The notes beneath the pieces are model-generated. The model did not search any database. It worked only from the letters and a program-made list of their open reading frames with translations, and was not told where the DNA came from. Below, in pieces: positions 21,561-33,300 of a DNA stretch of 64,000 nt. Position numbers and translations under genes: made by a program. Origin of the DNA: Heterobilharzia americana (Eukaryota > Platyhelminthes > Trematoda > Strigeidida > Schistosomatidae); NCBI GenBank assembly GCA_944470555.2, contig OX104130.1:74467160-74531159 (forward strand), written 5' to 3'. Each line of letters starts with the position of its first letter. Within the stretch, counting starts at the first letter, position 1.

Positions 21561-21869
21561 AAATCCTTCAAACAGCAAGTTCGAAAGCTGCATGACAATT
21601 TCTGAAGGTATGGCAGTCAAACGAGATGTCGATCAACAGACATGTGAATACAGACCTAATCTACAATCTACTTGGGAAGAAAACAATCATTCACTAACTA
21701 ACGGCAAATTGACCGAACAAATCAATAATGATGCACACTGTGACAACAATAAACAGCACAGTTTCACTCCAATAAAGAATATGTAGTGAAGTGACTGAAG
21801 AGAATTTAAGGTTAAAAAGTCAGGGTGTGATAAAAAATTTCTTCCCCAACTTACAATTTGACAACATCC

Positions 21870-22030
21870 AAAGTTGAAAAACACACTATTTAAACATTTG
21901 TGTCACATCCGAATACGGTTCTCTATGAAGGTAATGCTGAAGATGTCACTTAGTCTAATGATGAAACGTTTACGACGAAATATCAAACCTGAGAGAACAT
22001 CAAACCACCATCATCCTCATCCTGAGCTAC
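21870..22030 (+). repeat. Repeat with CUGANGAUGUC motif (copy 3)
   Basis: Plus-strand copy with ctgaagatgtcacttagtc at 21937, GAAACG at 21963, then a gagagaacatcaaaccacca block. Homologous to copies at 9760 and 21205 on the minus strand. Confidence 0.5.
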
Positions 22031-22734
22031 GAATCTTTTCCATCATTTCAAAATAGAATTCAGTAATATGTTCTGCCCGTCAACCACCTCTTTCAATGAC
22101 GAGAGTGGTCACACGACCTTCCAACCAGCAAGCTTAAATGTCTTTACATTAATGAATATGGCTTGCATTCTGTGATCTAGCAGATAGATACCTCAGAGTC
22201 AAATCTGAGATTTATCTTATCAACTAGAACTCATTTTAGCACGATTCATTTCGGTGTTGAATGACAATGATGATGAAGGCGCTAATCTAAATCTCGAAAA
22301 GCAAATTACAAGCATACTAGAAATACCCAAACAGAATATGGCTCCTTCAAAGATCGATACTATTCAAGAATAATTCTCCTCACCCCCAAAGTTGTTTGAG
22401 GAATTGGCTAAACAGTTGGTACTTTCATCATGAAGATTCATTAAATATAGGTTAAAAGATTAGTAAAACTTTGCTGAAAACTTGAACCATATTAATGTTT
22501 TCGAAAAGTCTATAGTGTCTTTTTTATCGATGAAAGTACATCTTCACGATACAATAGACACTATCTGCCAAAATTCAGATGTTCCTTTTTCAACATCAGA
22601 GTTCTAACACCTTTCAGTAACCTGTCCAAGACATTTACTGTCAGTTGAACCACAAAAGATACTACTACTTAATAACTTGAGTAGTTAGAAACTACTCATA
22701 CTGATCTGTAGTATTTCGCCAGCTGGATCAGAGT

Positions 22735-22800
22735 GATCTAAACATTGGACAGCCGTTTCGCTCATCTGGGGCCAAGCTGATCAACAGTGTACTCGAGGTA
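22735..22800 (-). repeat. SINE B hammerhead-region remnant
   Basis: Minus strand resembles the SINE B hammerhead (ACACUG UUGAUCAG ... GCGAAACGGCUGUC CAAUGU) with the catalytic core lost. Confidence 0.4.
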
Positions 22801-22889
22801 GTAGGAAGAACGATACAAACAGCCACCCGGTGTTTGACCACTCTGATCTATCCAACAAATACTACAGATCAGCCTAACATTATTCCTCA

Positions 22890-23330
22890 GAGTGATGATA
22901 ATGTGCTCAGAAGATAGGTTGCTTTTCATTGAGAAGCGCTTACGAGACAAAGGCTATTCACAGAGGTTTATGAAGGCGCATTGAGGAAATATATACCCTA
23001 ACTTGACAAAAACTAAAGTCATCAAAAAGCTGCTTTTTACTCGACTCAGGATACTCCAGAAGCAATTAACAGAAGATAGCAAAACAGCATTGGCGAGAAC
23101 TTATCCTGCCGCCAATTATACTTTCAATTTTCCAGAGTAAATGCTCATTACAGCAGTCAAGCGTTGATAGATGCCCTTCCTACTTACCTGTACATGTGTA
23201 GCTGATATGGCAAAAAGGGACTATTTCAGACTTTATGAACAAATCCCGAAAATGTTTACCACTTAGTGGAAGAAACACTATTTGACTGGATGTGTTGAAA
23301 TCTTTCAAATCTCCTAAGGTTTGTTGATAC
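22890..23330 (+). pseudogene. Penelope-like element remnant
   Basis: Plus strand: FIEKRLRDKGYSQRFMKA (22927-22980) resembles the conserved end of Penelope RT. Then come KTKVIKKLLFTRLRI, and ALARTYPAANYTFNF (23090-23135), the RTYPAANL-like block preceding the endonuclease. A degraded GIY-YIG-like stretch (DYFRLYEQIPKMFTT, 23220-23262) ends it. Frameshifted with several stops. Confidence 0.6.
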
Positions 23331-23644
23331 CACAGCTATCAAATGCTTGCAGACTGATCTATGCATACAACAGAATACTATTATCAACTTCTCTCTACCA
23401 TGGTAAGCTAATTTCTTAACTTTGAAGCTTAGTTTTTCACATCATGCTTTATTAAACCTTGTATGTTTCTTACCGACTTTTAACTAATTAAACTTAGCTC
23501 ACAAAAAATTCCATACATTTTATTTCTTAACTAACTCCTGACTCATCCAACAGTCTTATATTCTCCGTTTCACCACTTCTTGTTGCAACTCTTGTTCATT
23601 TTCACAGAAATCGGATGAGTATAATGTTGTACCTAATGATGATA

Positions 23645-23900
23645 TTTTGCCAGGCTTACTTACTTGTGGTGTTAGTTGGTTGAAGGTAATTGACAGGAAG
23701 CCCTGCTCTATCTAGGTGCCGTGCTTTTCGGCACTCGTCTGAAAGGCGTATCTGTAACTTCTACGGAACTGATGCCCCCCCTACTCTGAGATTCGAACCC
23801 GTGTCACCGAGTGCTGCAGTCATACACGATACCACTGAGTTATTCAGGCTGCAACTAACCTCCTGCAAGACTGAATTGTGTATACTGATTGATTAAGAAG
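23645..23900 (-). repeat. tRNA-derived SINE C, copy 1
   Basis: Minus strand has aactcagtggtatcg (A-box-like) and cacgggttcgaatctcag (B box matching GGTTCGAATC). The same family is found at 61855-62005 and, worn, at 33175-33300. Confidence 0.6.
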
Positions 23901-24639
23901 GGGTAACCAACTTCTTGTTATCTATTCCAAAGTCCTAAATCATCCAGAGAATAACCAGCTAAATATAAACCAACGGAATAAAATTATACCATGTCATCTC
24001 GCCTAAATTGTTGTTCTTCCTTTTTTCAAGAAACTATTTTAAATAAAACCACCTCTCCAATCCATTAACTAAGGTTTCTACTGTCGATTAGCATCATCAG
24101 TCTTCACAGAACACATGCAATAACTGAAACAACACTGACTAGGAGAAAAATTTAAGTGAATAGGAGGGAAGATTAGAAGAGAGAAGGGATTAGAGAGTAT
24201 AAAAACGAATACAACTTCAAGACATTCAGGTGAATACGAAGTGGATGCATTCATTCCGTCTACAGATTCGATCTATCGTCAAGATAAGCGACAGAATGAA
24301 TTTATTCAACAGTCAATAAATTCATGGTTTTACCTGTCCTGAAACTTCATTCAGCCTAGATTCCTTCAACAGTTAAGATTACAAAATGAAGAAAATGCAA
24401 TGCACATACAGACTAATTCTATACATATCTTTTGGCAATTTCCTGTGCACAAACCACTCCACTAACGAAACAATACTTCGGTAAACATAGCACATAGACT
24501 TTAAAATAATGTACAGTAAGTGGTTGTATCGTCACAAACCAGTAATGCTTTCGCTAACTGATGTATCCTAACAGTGCAGTATTTACATTACATAAAGACA
24601 AACATTTATACCATTAAGGTTTGGTTTCTACCAGCTGGA
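23901..24639. other. Intronic stretch, nothing firmly recognised
   Basis: A minus-strand CUGAUGA...GAAA motif occurs at about 24063-24092 but no cleavage site or stem I can be assigned. No coding similarity. Confidence 0.4.
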
Positions 24640-25600
24640 CAGAAGTATTAATGCTAGACTGGATATGATCAACAATACAATAAGCAGATTGATGGAATAG
24701 CTATGGGTTCACCACTCGGCCCTATTTTAGATAATATATTTCTTGCCAAACTGAAGAATAGAGCAGTGAAAGAGGTCATTAGGGAGATGACTATGTATCA
24801 CCGTTATATTGACAACACATTCGTTATCCTGGATCGGAATATGGATAGAAACGATGTGTTAAGAAAATTTAATGAACTGCACCCTTCACTCAAAATGCGA
24901 GTAAACTACACTTCTTGGATGTCTTGCTAACCAGAAGAGAAGATGGTCTACTCAGCAGATGTGTTTACAGAAAGATTACATCTATAAGTCAGTCAGTACA
25001 CACCTTTTCTCAGTCACATACCATTCGGTACAAAGCAAACCTGGTTAAATGCCTCACTGACAGAGCGAGAAGAACATGTTGAAATGGTTGAAATGAGTTA
25101 CGCTAACAGTTTCATCAAAAGACACATAGACAAAGCCAGGGGAAACAAACCTGGAATTATTACCATACAAAAGAAACCGTTGTTCATGAAATTGCAATTT
25201 AATGAGGATGTAGCCGAAGAAGTTTTATATCAGAGAGACTCTCTACAGTCACTAAGAGGAACTTCTATGCCCCACAACTCTGTCTATCATTTTCCAGTGG
25301 ACAAATTGTTGTTGTTCAAACAAAAGATAAGGTATCTAGTTTTGGCATTTCTATGTGTATTAACAAGTTTAGCTGTTCCTCTCGAGAAAGCCTTATATAG
25401 GGTGTACTACTAGACAACTTAACAAACGTGTTACTGAGCATCTACCTTCATCTTTAGGAAAGCGACAGATAACATTCATCACAAGCTCAGTTTTATCTCA
25501 CCTCGTTCATACTGGTCACTCGGTAGATAAGAACATTCACGATTATACACAACATACCATCTCATCTTTCAAAAGGTATTGAAACTCGTCTTTTACACAG
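24640..25600 (+). pseudogene. Penelope-like element, RT and GIY-YIG remnant
   Basis: RT piece (24685-24930): QIDGIAMGSPLGPILDNIFLA and MYHRYIDNTFVI, the Penelope active-site box, here YIDN rather than YVDD/YIDD. FLDVLL follows in another frame near 24913. Next come ITIQKKPLFMKLQFNEDVAEEVLYQR (25160-25230) and a second-frame KALKRTFYAAQLCLSF block. The GIY-YIG endonuclease reads KPYIGCTTRQLNKRVTEHLP (25390-25450), then SSVLSHLVHTGH. At least three frameshifts; not functional. Confidence 0.8.
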
Positions 25601-26170
25601 CAGAAGCTCTGGGAATTCGAGTTAATAATCCTAACCATTGTATTCTGAAGAAATGTGTTCATCCCTTATCTCTCTCTCTCTCTCTCCCTTGGCCAGGGAT
25701 TACTTAGTTAATAACTTTATCACTGTTTTCATATTTATTTACTTATTTATTTACCCCTTTTCTTATTCTTCACCCCTTTGGTATACTTACTGTATTTGTC
25801 TAGGCTTTGTTTATCTACTAACCTCGACTTTCACCATTACAGTAACTTTGATTTTAACAAGCTTTTCACCCACTTTGATTATCGGAGTGTCTACATTTTC
25901 GTGTCACTTTCCTGGTTCTTATCATCATTTCATCATCATCATCTATATTGCATGTGCTTTAGCCAACATTATCACTTTTATCAATTTCATCATTATTATT
26001 ATTTGTACTGTTATCGCCATCGTTATTTTAAACATTTATCATATCAACCGACAAATCTACATGATTGGTTGAATTTTATATATATATTAAGCTATTTGTA
26101 TTAGAGTAAAGCAGGAAGAGGATGTAATTGAAAACAATATCGTTCGCTTATATGTCTTGTTCTAATACAA
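25601..26170. other. Pyrimidine/AT-rich stretch with a TC microsatellite
   Basis: A (TC)n run lies at 25670-25687, followed by 400 bp of low-complexity T/C/A-rich DNA whose open frames encode only hydrophobic low-complexity strings. No gene. Confidence 0.5.
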
Positions 26171-26239
26171 TCTATGTTGGAGAGCACAAACGAACCCAAA
26201 TAAATAACCGAAATTCTGTTTTAGAGGCGTGTGGGGACC

Positions 26240-26400
26240 TATTGACTTCAGGGTGATACTCATTACGAACCAACATCAGTTTTAGGGCCAAACAAAACTT
26301 AGGAGCACTGAACAGCTGTTTCATGTTTGCGTGGGACTCCTCAGCCGTACGCCGCCACCGGAGATTGAACAAAAGATCTTTAGGTTTCACGTCTAGTACA
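26240..26400 (-). repeat. SINE B dimer 3, left arm
   Basis: Minus-strand arm with a worn outer edge (catcagttttagggcc), a hammerhead remnant and head. With the right arm (26430-26548 plus 27264-27300) it forms an inverted dimer whose centre resembles that of the dimer at 57145 (shared block gtcaaYtcacRagata). Confidence 0.55.
26305..26350 (-). ncRNA. Hammerhead ribozyme remnant, SINE B
   Basis: CUGAGGA and GAAA are intact and the cleavage triplet is GUU, but stems I and II are largely lost. Likely inactive. Confidence 0.45.
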
Positions 26401-26539
26401 TTTCAATTGAGTCGGAATTCAATGGTTTGTGTTTTCCTACTTCTGTCAACTCACAAGATAAGTCGACGATCATCCGATGTCATCGAAGAGTATATGTCAT
26501 GGGTACATATTGGTGAGCAGTCCCATAATAGGACGAGTA
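26401..26539 (+). repeat. SINE B dimer 3, centre and right arm (5' part)
   Basis: The dimer centre is followed by a remnant gtgagcagtcccataatagg of the right-arm hammerhead region. The arm is split by the RTE-1 insertion at 26549 and resumes at 27264 (ggatatcagtctgggatgaa). Confidence 0.5.
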
Positions 26540-27263
26540 CTCCTAGGTCATCATCATCATCATCATTATCAACATAGGACCAGGCATTACTGCGTAACGG
26601 TCCGAGTTGCCACACCTCATATCAGCACATCAAGTAAAAAGGTAGTGAGGTGAAGGATGAAGATAAGTGAATGCAGTCAAAAGAAATATAAAGTATGAGA
26701 AGAAAGGAAAGAGGAGTGACAAAATAGTGAGATTCGGTATAGCGTTGTTAAGATGAGGATAATGTGTGTATACATCTGCGCCACTGACTTCGGTTCTGAG
26801 CCATATCACCTAGGGTCTCCAACCACTGGTTCCTCTTGTCCCGTGGACCCCAACCACCTAGTCTGCATCGCCCTACATGGCTTAAACCAACAGTCAGAGA
26901 CTTCATACATTGGTGCCATGTTTTAGTCTGGCCACCTCGGGCCTTTTTCCAGCCTGAACCCACCTCAGCCAACATTGTGTGAAGAGGCAATCGGTGACTA
27001 GGCATACGTAGTACGTGTCCCAACCATCTCAGTCGATGAAGGTTCACAACCTCGTCGACTGACTTACCTCTTCTCCCTAAAACTCTACACCTAACTTCTG
27101 CATTACTCACGTGGTGACACCACGGAATACGTCCTATACTACGAAGGCAACGGTGGTCAAATACCTGTAACCTTCTCATGTCTTCCACTTTCAATGGCCA
27201 TGTTTCAGAGCCATACAGTAGAACAGAGCGGACTGCTGTGCAGTACACGCGACCCTCCTAGGT
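26540..27263 (-). mobile_element. 5'-truncated young RTE-1 copy with 9-bp target duplication
   Basis: 26549-27254 is almost identical to the 3' 0.7 kb of RTE-1 copies 1 and 2, minus strand, with a (TCA)n tail at its left. It carries the last 166 codons with two changes I could see (CET to SET, RHTM to LHTM). Flanks ctcctaggt at 26540-26548 and 27255-27263 are exact duplicates. It was inserted inside a SINE B right arm. Confidence 0.85.
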
Positions 27264-27309
27264 TCTCGAACGGATATCAGTCTGGGATGAATACTACCTT
27301 AAGAATCGA

Positions 27310-28039
27310 AATGTTTCGCCTCATTGTCTACGTGTACTAGCATTGTCGATGAGGATGGATGCATACTTTTGGCATTCATAGGTAGGTAGTGTAAGCAGCA
27401 TCGATATCTTCTTACTTCAAGGTAACTCATAACAGTTATGTCTTGAATAATTTATCATAAAAATATACCTGACAAAAACAAAATGAACATAAGAGAGTGA
27501 TTAATTTTTTTTGTTTCCTTTTTATCACTAATCAATATTCTTTATCAATGTATCCAGAATTGATTACAAAGAATTATGCTAGTATGAAAAAATAATTTTC
27601 TCTCAACTAAAAAAACATTGCTACCTAAGATGATACATAGACTTTGTAATCATATTACCTTCCTTTAAGATAGATAAAGTAAATGAATTAATGAAGAAGC
27701 TTAGACAAAAGACTTCTGTACGAAACGTTGAAAATATTTGATTTCAAACTAGCTGTGACTTATCCAAGGTTTATATGATAGAATTGAAATATTAGATATG
27801 GAGTTCTAATAAACTCATTTATTCACAGTAAGTATACAATCATCTACCTTAATCGATTAATGATAAACTGAAGATATACAGTCTAAGAGAATAACGATTG
27901 ACTTATCATTGAAATGAACATTAAAAAGGTCCATTTTATCATTTCTACAAGGTATTCAAAGTAAAGGATTTTTTTCAATGAATTTATTCTCAATCTGTAC
28001 ATTTATATGTACATATGATGTTTAAAGACTATAATCCAT
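27310..28039. other. AT-rich intronic stretch, nothing recognised
   Basis: No coding similarity or repeat family was recognised. Confidence 0.5.
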
Positions 28040-28590
28040 GAGGAGGATTTAACTTAGTGTTGTGACCGAGTGGTGGTTGCGTGTATGGGTATAATGATAT
28101 TGAGATTCAATAGACACCTCAACCGACTACCTTTACGAATGACCTCCTTCAGTACCTTCTGCTTCACTGAGCCGCGGTAAAATCAGAAGATAAAGACGGC
28201 CTGTGACTACAACAGTGACAACTTTTATTAGGCAAATACATGACATATATGTATTAACAAAACTCTCAGAAAGTGAAGCCACAAATGAACCAATCAGATT
28301 TCTTGTATAAGGTCGAACTTCTCCAATCAGGCTCTCAGGTCATAGCATGCATAAATCATGACCTGAGCATGACTTGAAAACAACACCCCTATTGGCTGCC
28401 TTTTATCGCTACGTATCACTTAGATAATGGCGGATTGAAATAACATAATGGTGGTTATAATGCAACGGATACAAAGAATGACTTTAAGGTTGTCTATCGA
28501 ATTCACTCAAACATCTTGCATCTTCTCCATCTTCAACTTCTAAAAACAACAGTGACCTTTAGTTAGCTATAAACTGAAGCTTGGTATTTA
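28040..28590. other. Unassigned, less AT-rich intronic stretch
   Basis: Somewhat higher GC than its flanks (tgtgaccgagtggtggttgc, gagccgcggtaaaatcag). I recognise no element or coding frame; it could be an old LTR-type repeat. Confidence 0.25.
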
Positions 28591-28999
28591 GGCGCAAAAG
28601 AAGTATTTACAGCCTTTGTCTCTACCATGATCATAATTTGTCTTGGTGTGCTTCATCAGTTTTCCGTTTTTTTCAACTTCTCCTGCTCCCCCCCCCCCCT
28701 TTTGTCAAATTAATCTTGCTACTCTTATATCGCCATTATTTAATAGTTTCTGGTGTTATTCCATTCGGTCTTCCTGATAATCGCAACTTTTAACAGAACA
28801 TTTTCAACTGATTCCTATTAACTTGTCGCATTCATATTATCTAATCCTTTGTTTACTACTTATTGATATACTTGTAATTCTCCGTTGTTTTATTCGATCG
28901 AATTGTTCAAACTCTATTGGCATATAGGCTCCTATGTGGATGCTTCGATATTACCTGAATGTAAATTATGATAATTTGCTTAGTTGTGGCTAACAGAAG

Positions 29000-29046
29000 A
29001 AACCAGGACGTGTGTTTCGTCCTGTTTGGGACTGGTCAGCTAAATG
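29000..29046 (-). ncRNA. Hammerhead ribozyme remnant, SINE A
   Basis: Minus strand: CUGACCA (invariant G8 changed to C), stem II GUCC...GGAC, GAAA, palindromic stem III ACACACGU-like and GUC. One core change; predicted inactive. Confidence 0.6.
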
Positions 29047-29130
29047 TATAGTGGATAACGCCTTGATGTTTGAAGTGATGGGTACGAGACTCGAGTCTCA
29101 GTGAGAACAATGTCACTCACTGCCATCCAG

Positions 29131-29180
29131 GCACATCTAGATGATAAGTCCCAAATAGGACGAAACACAGGTCCTGGACT
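29131..29180 (+). ncRNA. Hammerhead ribozyme remnant, SINE A
   Basis: Reads agAUGAUAAGUCCCAAAUAGGACGAAAC then GGUC CUGG. The CUGANGA box is damaged, while stem II and GAAA are intact. Predicted inactive. Confidence 0.55.
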
Positions 29181-29423
29181 CCTCTACTACCCATAACTAA
29201 ACAAATTACTATGGTTCTTTGATTGCTTATTACCTATGCCACGTTTTCACCTCTTGTTAGCCTATCTGCAGCTTATTAACGATTTAAAAATCTCACGTAA
29301 CCCCATTTTGTTATCACTCAACCTTTACGTCATTAAATAGCAACATTATTATTATAACCACCATTATTGTTATTTCAACCTCCCACTGTTTAAGTTAAAT
29401 CTTCCTCATGGATTACAGTTTTC

Positions 29424-29424
<1 letters not shown>

Positions 29425-29517
<93 letters not shown>
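29425..29517. repeat. TA microsatellite, about 93 bp
   Basis: Near-pure TA dinucleotide run with one break (TTA) near 29461. Longest simple repeat in the window. Confidence 0.95.
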
Positions 29518-29519
<2 letters not shown>

Positions 29520-30249
29520 ACTTGGGAATAAATTCTTTAGAAAGAATTCACTTCGCTGAATGTCCTGTTTTTGATTTCTAAAAGTCTCTCATATCATTCT
29601 TCTGAGTCACATTTCAAGAAAAGTCAAAGTCTTGAATATCTGATACATGCTATAACTGGATTAATTGCAACAGATTAACAACTTCCATAACTAACAGACT
29701 GACTACAACTACACGAAGGATTAACCTATATACGCCTACTACACCTACTAAAGGAATGCTTAAAAGATACGACTGGCCAAGTATACACACTACTTTATCG
29801 TCGTTTAACCGAAATAATCACAACCACTAGTCAGAAATACTAAAACACAGCATAATCTTGTCTTGTACACTCAGTGCTAAACAAAAATGTGAATAGGCAA
29901 ATATTAGTAAATATTTCAACCAAAGGTTAGTACTTCTAGCTTTTTCAGTGAAATACAATGAATACTTCTTCACAAAATAGTATGGAATAGCATCTGGCTT
30001 GAATATGATAAATCAACAATCATTTGAACACCAGGATCTATACTGGCTCATCTCGAACGAACATGTTTGAACTATAGGATCAACGAAACAATATATAACA
30101 GTAAGTAGGTCACTGATACTTTCATTTTTCGATCTGAGTATAGGACAGTTGAGAAAATTATCCATAGGAAAGACATGTGGATTGGTCAACACATTCACTG
30201 CAATAGTTTCTATCCTATCAGTTATAAGCTTGGTTTAGTCAAGACGCTC
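29520..30249. other. AT-rich intronic stretch, nothing recognised
   Basis: No coding or repeat similarity could be assigned. Confidence 0.5.
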
Positions 30250-30930
30250 TTCACTATAATAAAAACGCTTTGCTCGATAGGCAAACAGTAAGAAGAATTC
30301 GGTATGATAAAGAGGGTTCTTAAAGAGAGTAGATATCAAAAGAATTTCATCATCAACCATGGAGAAGAATTTATTGAGACCCAAAAACAGAACTCTTGGA
30401 AAAAAGCCTGTCTAGCATACAAAGGTGATGAAAAATATGAAAGAATATACAGAAGATTGATCTTAGTATACAATTCACTATGCTCAATAACACAATCGAA
30501 AGTAACTAACTACGTATCTCACGTCACCCTCAACTGTGCTTGTGGAAGCAAGTACCTGTGGGGGACCAAAAGAAGCTCGTCTACTTAATTTTATCATTAT
30601 ATTCCGAAAAATCTGTGTCTGAAAGGTAGCAAGATCTTTACCAGCGCAATTGCCAGAAACCTGATGCAAACAGGTCATCAAACAGATGTTTTTCAACCCT
30701 TCGGGATAATAAACAAACAAAGAAGGCCATGACAGTTTGCGAAAGCCCTGGTCATCAAATATTTTTCACCTCGTCTATGCACTTAGAAAGAAACTCTAAT
30801 TAACCTTTCTTTACCTTCATTATTACTACTAATACTTCATTTCAAATGTTGGCTGTTTGCAGTTGATAAAAGGTTGTAAAGTGAAATGGGCTCATTTTAT
30901 TCTACAGATATTTCTGTTCTTGGACTGTTC
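30250..30930 (+). pseudogene. Penelope-like element, endonuclease region and 3' end
   Basis: LKESRYQKNFI (30316-30348) and ACLAYKGDEKYERIYRRLI (30406-30465) match the Penelope pre-endonuclease blocks. The GIY-YIG-like LNCACGSKYLWGTKR (30530-30575, YIG changed to YLW) follows. SAIARNLMQTGHQTDVFQPFGIINKQRRP (30640-30725) and a C-terminal KYFSPRLCT piece then run into the 3' end with ttgcagttgataaaagg, the degraded equivalent of 7940-7992. One or more frameshifts and stops. Confidence 0.75.
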
Positions 30931-31165
30931 AAATTTATCAAGGAAACTGAATGTACAACAAATTAACAATCAGCTGAAAATACAAGTAAAGGATACCGAT
31001 CGCATAATATGCTTAGGTTCAGAATGTTAGACTAATGCCTTCGATGATTATTTCAAAAGAACAAATCTCTCTGCCTCGTTATAAACGTCAGCTGATAATT
31101 ACCCTACTGATATTTAGTAGCCGTAGGATCAGATGCTTGTCATGGCTTCAAAACAACTCCTATCT

Positions 31166-31172
31166 ACTCCAC

Positions 31173-31207
<35 letters not shown>

Positions 31208-31600
31208 CCCTTGACTTCCAAGTGGAACACATGGCGACAGTAACATGTCTCCATTCCACTCTCTTCTCTGAAATCTTTTCAACCTGGTTCCACGACTGCT
31301 TACAATCTCTCATTTCTTTCTCACACACCATCTCCTCCACCTCGGATGCCCAACTCGTCGTTTCCTATCTGGGTTCCCTTCGAGTGTCTGGCCTGACGTG
31401 TGATGTCACCAGTCGGCCTTCTCAGTGTATACCCAATCCATCTCCACTTTCTTCTGCATAATTGTTGGGTGATAGGTTATTGGTTGGTTGGTTGCCAGAG
31501 TTGTTTGTTGCTTATTCTTTCTGGCCATCTGATCTTCAGTACCGAGTGAGCGTAGGCGACTGTTGATGAATGGCTGTACATTGTTGGAGACTCCACTTTA
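31166..31600 (-). mobile_element. RTE-2 3' fragment with 11-bp target duplication
   Basis: 31177-31589 is the 3' end of RTE-2 on the minus strand with a long (ATT)n tail at 31177-31207. It is flanked by exact actccacttta at 31166-31176 and 31590-31600. It corresponds to the 3' end of the copy at 34262. Confidence 0.85.
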
Positions 31601-32700
31601 GACAGCGAAAAAAACAGGAGATCCATTCGAATTCAATACTTGTGACTAATAAGTGACCTTATGACACTTTCGTTTAGCAGCGCAAAGAGAAAATACGATG
31701 AATAACTCATTCGTGGATTACTCGATCTCTTGTATAACTTGCTGAATCACACATACTTACTTTTGTTCGTTATCAATTCTGTTGAAGATGTGCTACATTC
31801 ACGAAAAATGAACCCTTAATGCTTATATTTGTAAACACAACTGTTTCAAAATTTGAACTTATCATTTTCGTGCTTTTTCCCCGCTTCGCATGAACCAAAT
31901 GCTTTCATTACATTCAAAAAGTTACTTTCCTATTGATAATCCATTACCTTTTAATAGGCTCATTTATCTGTTTGCTTCAAGCGTGATTTCATTATACATA
32001 AACCAACCCAGCTGTAGCTGTTGTGGGTATACTTTTTTTCTAGTTGAAGTAAACTTCAATCAATTGAAGTCTTTCTTCTTCCTTGTGTTTGGTGAACGTA
32101 TTTCGTTCATTCGGGGACCTAGATTACATTTTCAAAATCTATTGTAACTCCAAATTTTAATAAATTCACCAAATACAAGTTGGATAAGTTAGGGCACAAT
32201 ACAGTAACTGGTTTCAGCATAGATGTCCAAAATTCCCAGCAGAAATCCATAACTTATGAAATCATTCACGACAACTAGGTTGTGACTACATCATAGGGGA
32301 TGCTAATCTGTGCTTAAAACGCATTGAGTCGGTAGTATCCGGTACAAAGGAGTCGCAGAATACAGCAAAAGTTGTTTATTATTTCAGAATACACAGAAAT
32401 TCCTAAGGTTACATAGATCCCTTGCTAACAAATGCCAAAACCATGAAACTAATCCCTAGAACTTCTTACTGACTGATGCACAACACAAGAATCTGACATT
32501 TACAAGAGATGAAGTCGACTTTGGAATGGTGAAGTTAAGCGAATGAATCAATGATCATTTTGGTGGATTTTCATCAAGCGGCACAAATAATATTGTCAAT
32601 AACTAGGGGGAGAAAAGAGTTTTATGCGCAGTCATTTATGTGCAATAATATGACTAGATCAGTGCTTTCATGAGGTTTGTGAACAATTTGATTGCAATTA
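31601..32700. other. AT-rich intronic stretch, nothing recognised
   Basis: No coding similarity. A frame near 31890-32147 is open but has no recognisable features and sits in low-complexity DNA. Confidence 0.45.
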
Positions 32701-32717
32701 ACTTTTTCAGCGTTGGT

Positions 32718-33135
32718 TGTTAGGAATCCATTTGCTATATACCCTTAATTTTGCATTACTTTTTCCTGATGTTTGCCTATAACCCTAAAATAACTTATCG
32801 TTGCTATTTTCACACGGCTGCCAGCTTTTATTTCGCAACTGTTCTGAAGGCTAAATTCTCATCATTTGTTAACTTTTTTTACCTAAATGTGGATTTAGCG
32901 TTGTCAGGGTCGTTTAGAAATGTATACATTCAGTATTCCTCTCAACTGTTTCAACTGTTGTCGAGATAGTAAAAGCTCTCCGTCAACGGTCTGTCTTCTC
33001 TTTTTGTCTTCGCGCGTCTGTGATATTGTTGTTGTGATGATTGATGTTCTAATTAGCGTTTACAGTCGATTCGTTTTGTGCGTTAGGTTCATATCGCTGT
33101 TAGGTGGCACTACCGATCACAACACCACTGCTACA
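32718..33135 (+). repeat. LTR-like dispersed repeat, copy 2
   Basis: Homologous to 4076-4515 over about 400 bp, with similar divergence throughout. May be a solo LTR (starts tgttaggaatcc, ends near cacaaca), but no target duplication was found. Confidence 0.4.
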
Positions 33136-33174
33136 AACCACTTCTGTACCTAGAGGTTCGTGCATGTTTGTACT

Positions 33175-33300
33175 CACCAGTAAATTTTGTCTGGTTGGTG
33201 ATTCACACTTGAGTCTCTCGTGGTGACGGCAGTTAGACAATCTACCACAAAGTTATTCATCAAGTCACAATTGAACTCCTGTAAGAATGTTGAATGACTC
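33175..33300 (-). repeat. tRNA-derived SINE C, worn copy
   Basis: Blocks gattcacacttgagtctc and ttattcatcaagtcacaatt align with the SINE C copies at 23645 and 61855. Heavily diverged. Confidence 0.35.

Larger units (their letters stand above)
28868..29210. mobile_element. SINE A inverted pair 1
   Basis: Left arm (28868-29047, minus) has tail and hammerhead; the right arm (29048-29210, plus) begins at tagtggataacgcc in the tRNA-like head. The arms are joined directly with no spacer. The right-arm B box (gactcgagtctc) is worn. Confidence 0.65.

Noticed and set aside
24063..24092. Minus-strand CUGAUGA...GAAA with a possible 4-bp stem II
   Set aside because: No stem I partner and no convincing NUH cleavage triplet; probably chance or a very decayed motif.
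25638..26104. Two overlapping open frames of 108-144 codons
   Set aside because: Low-complexity pyrimidine-rich DNA; products are strings of I, F, Y and H with no domain, splice or codon evidence.
31890..32147. 85-codon open frame
   Set aside because: No recognisable motif and low-complexity composition.
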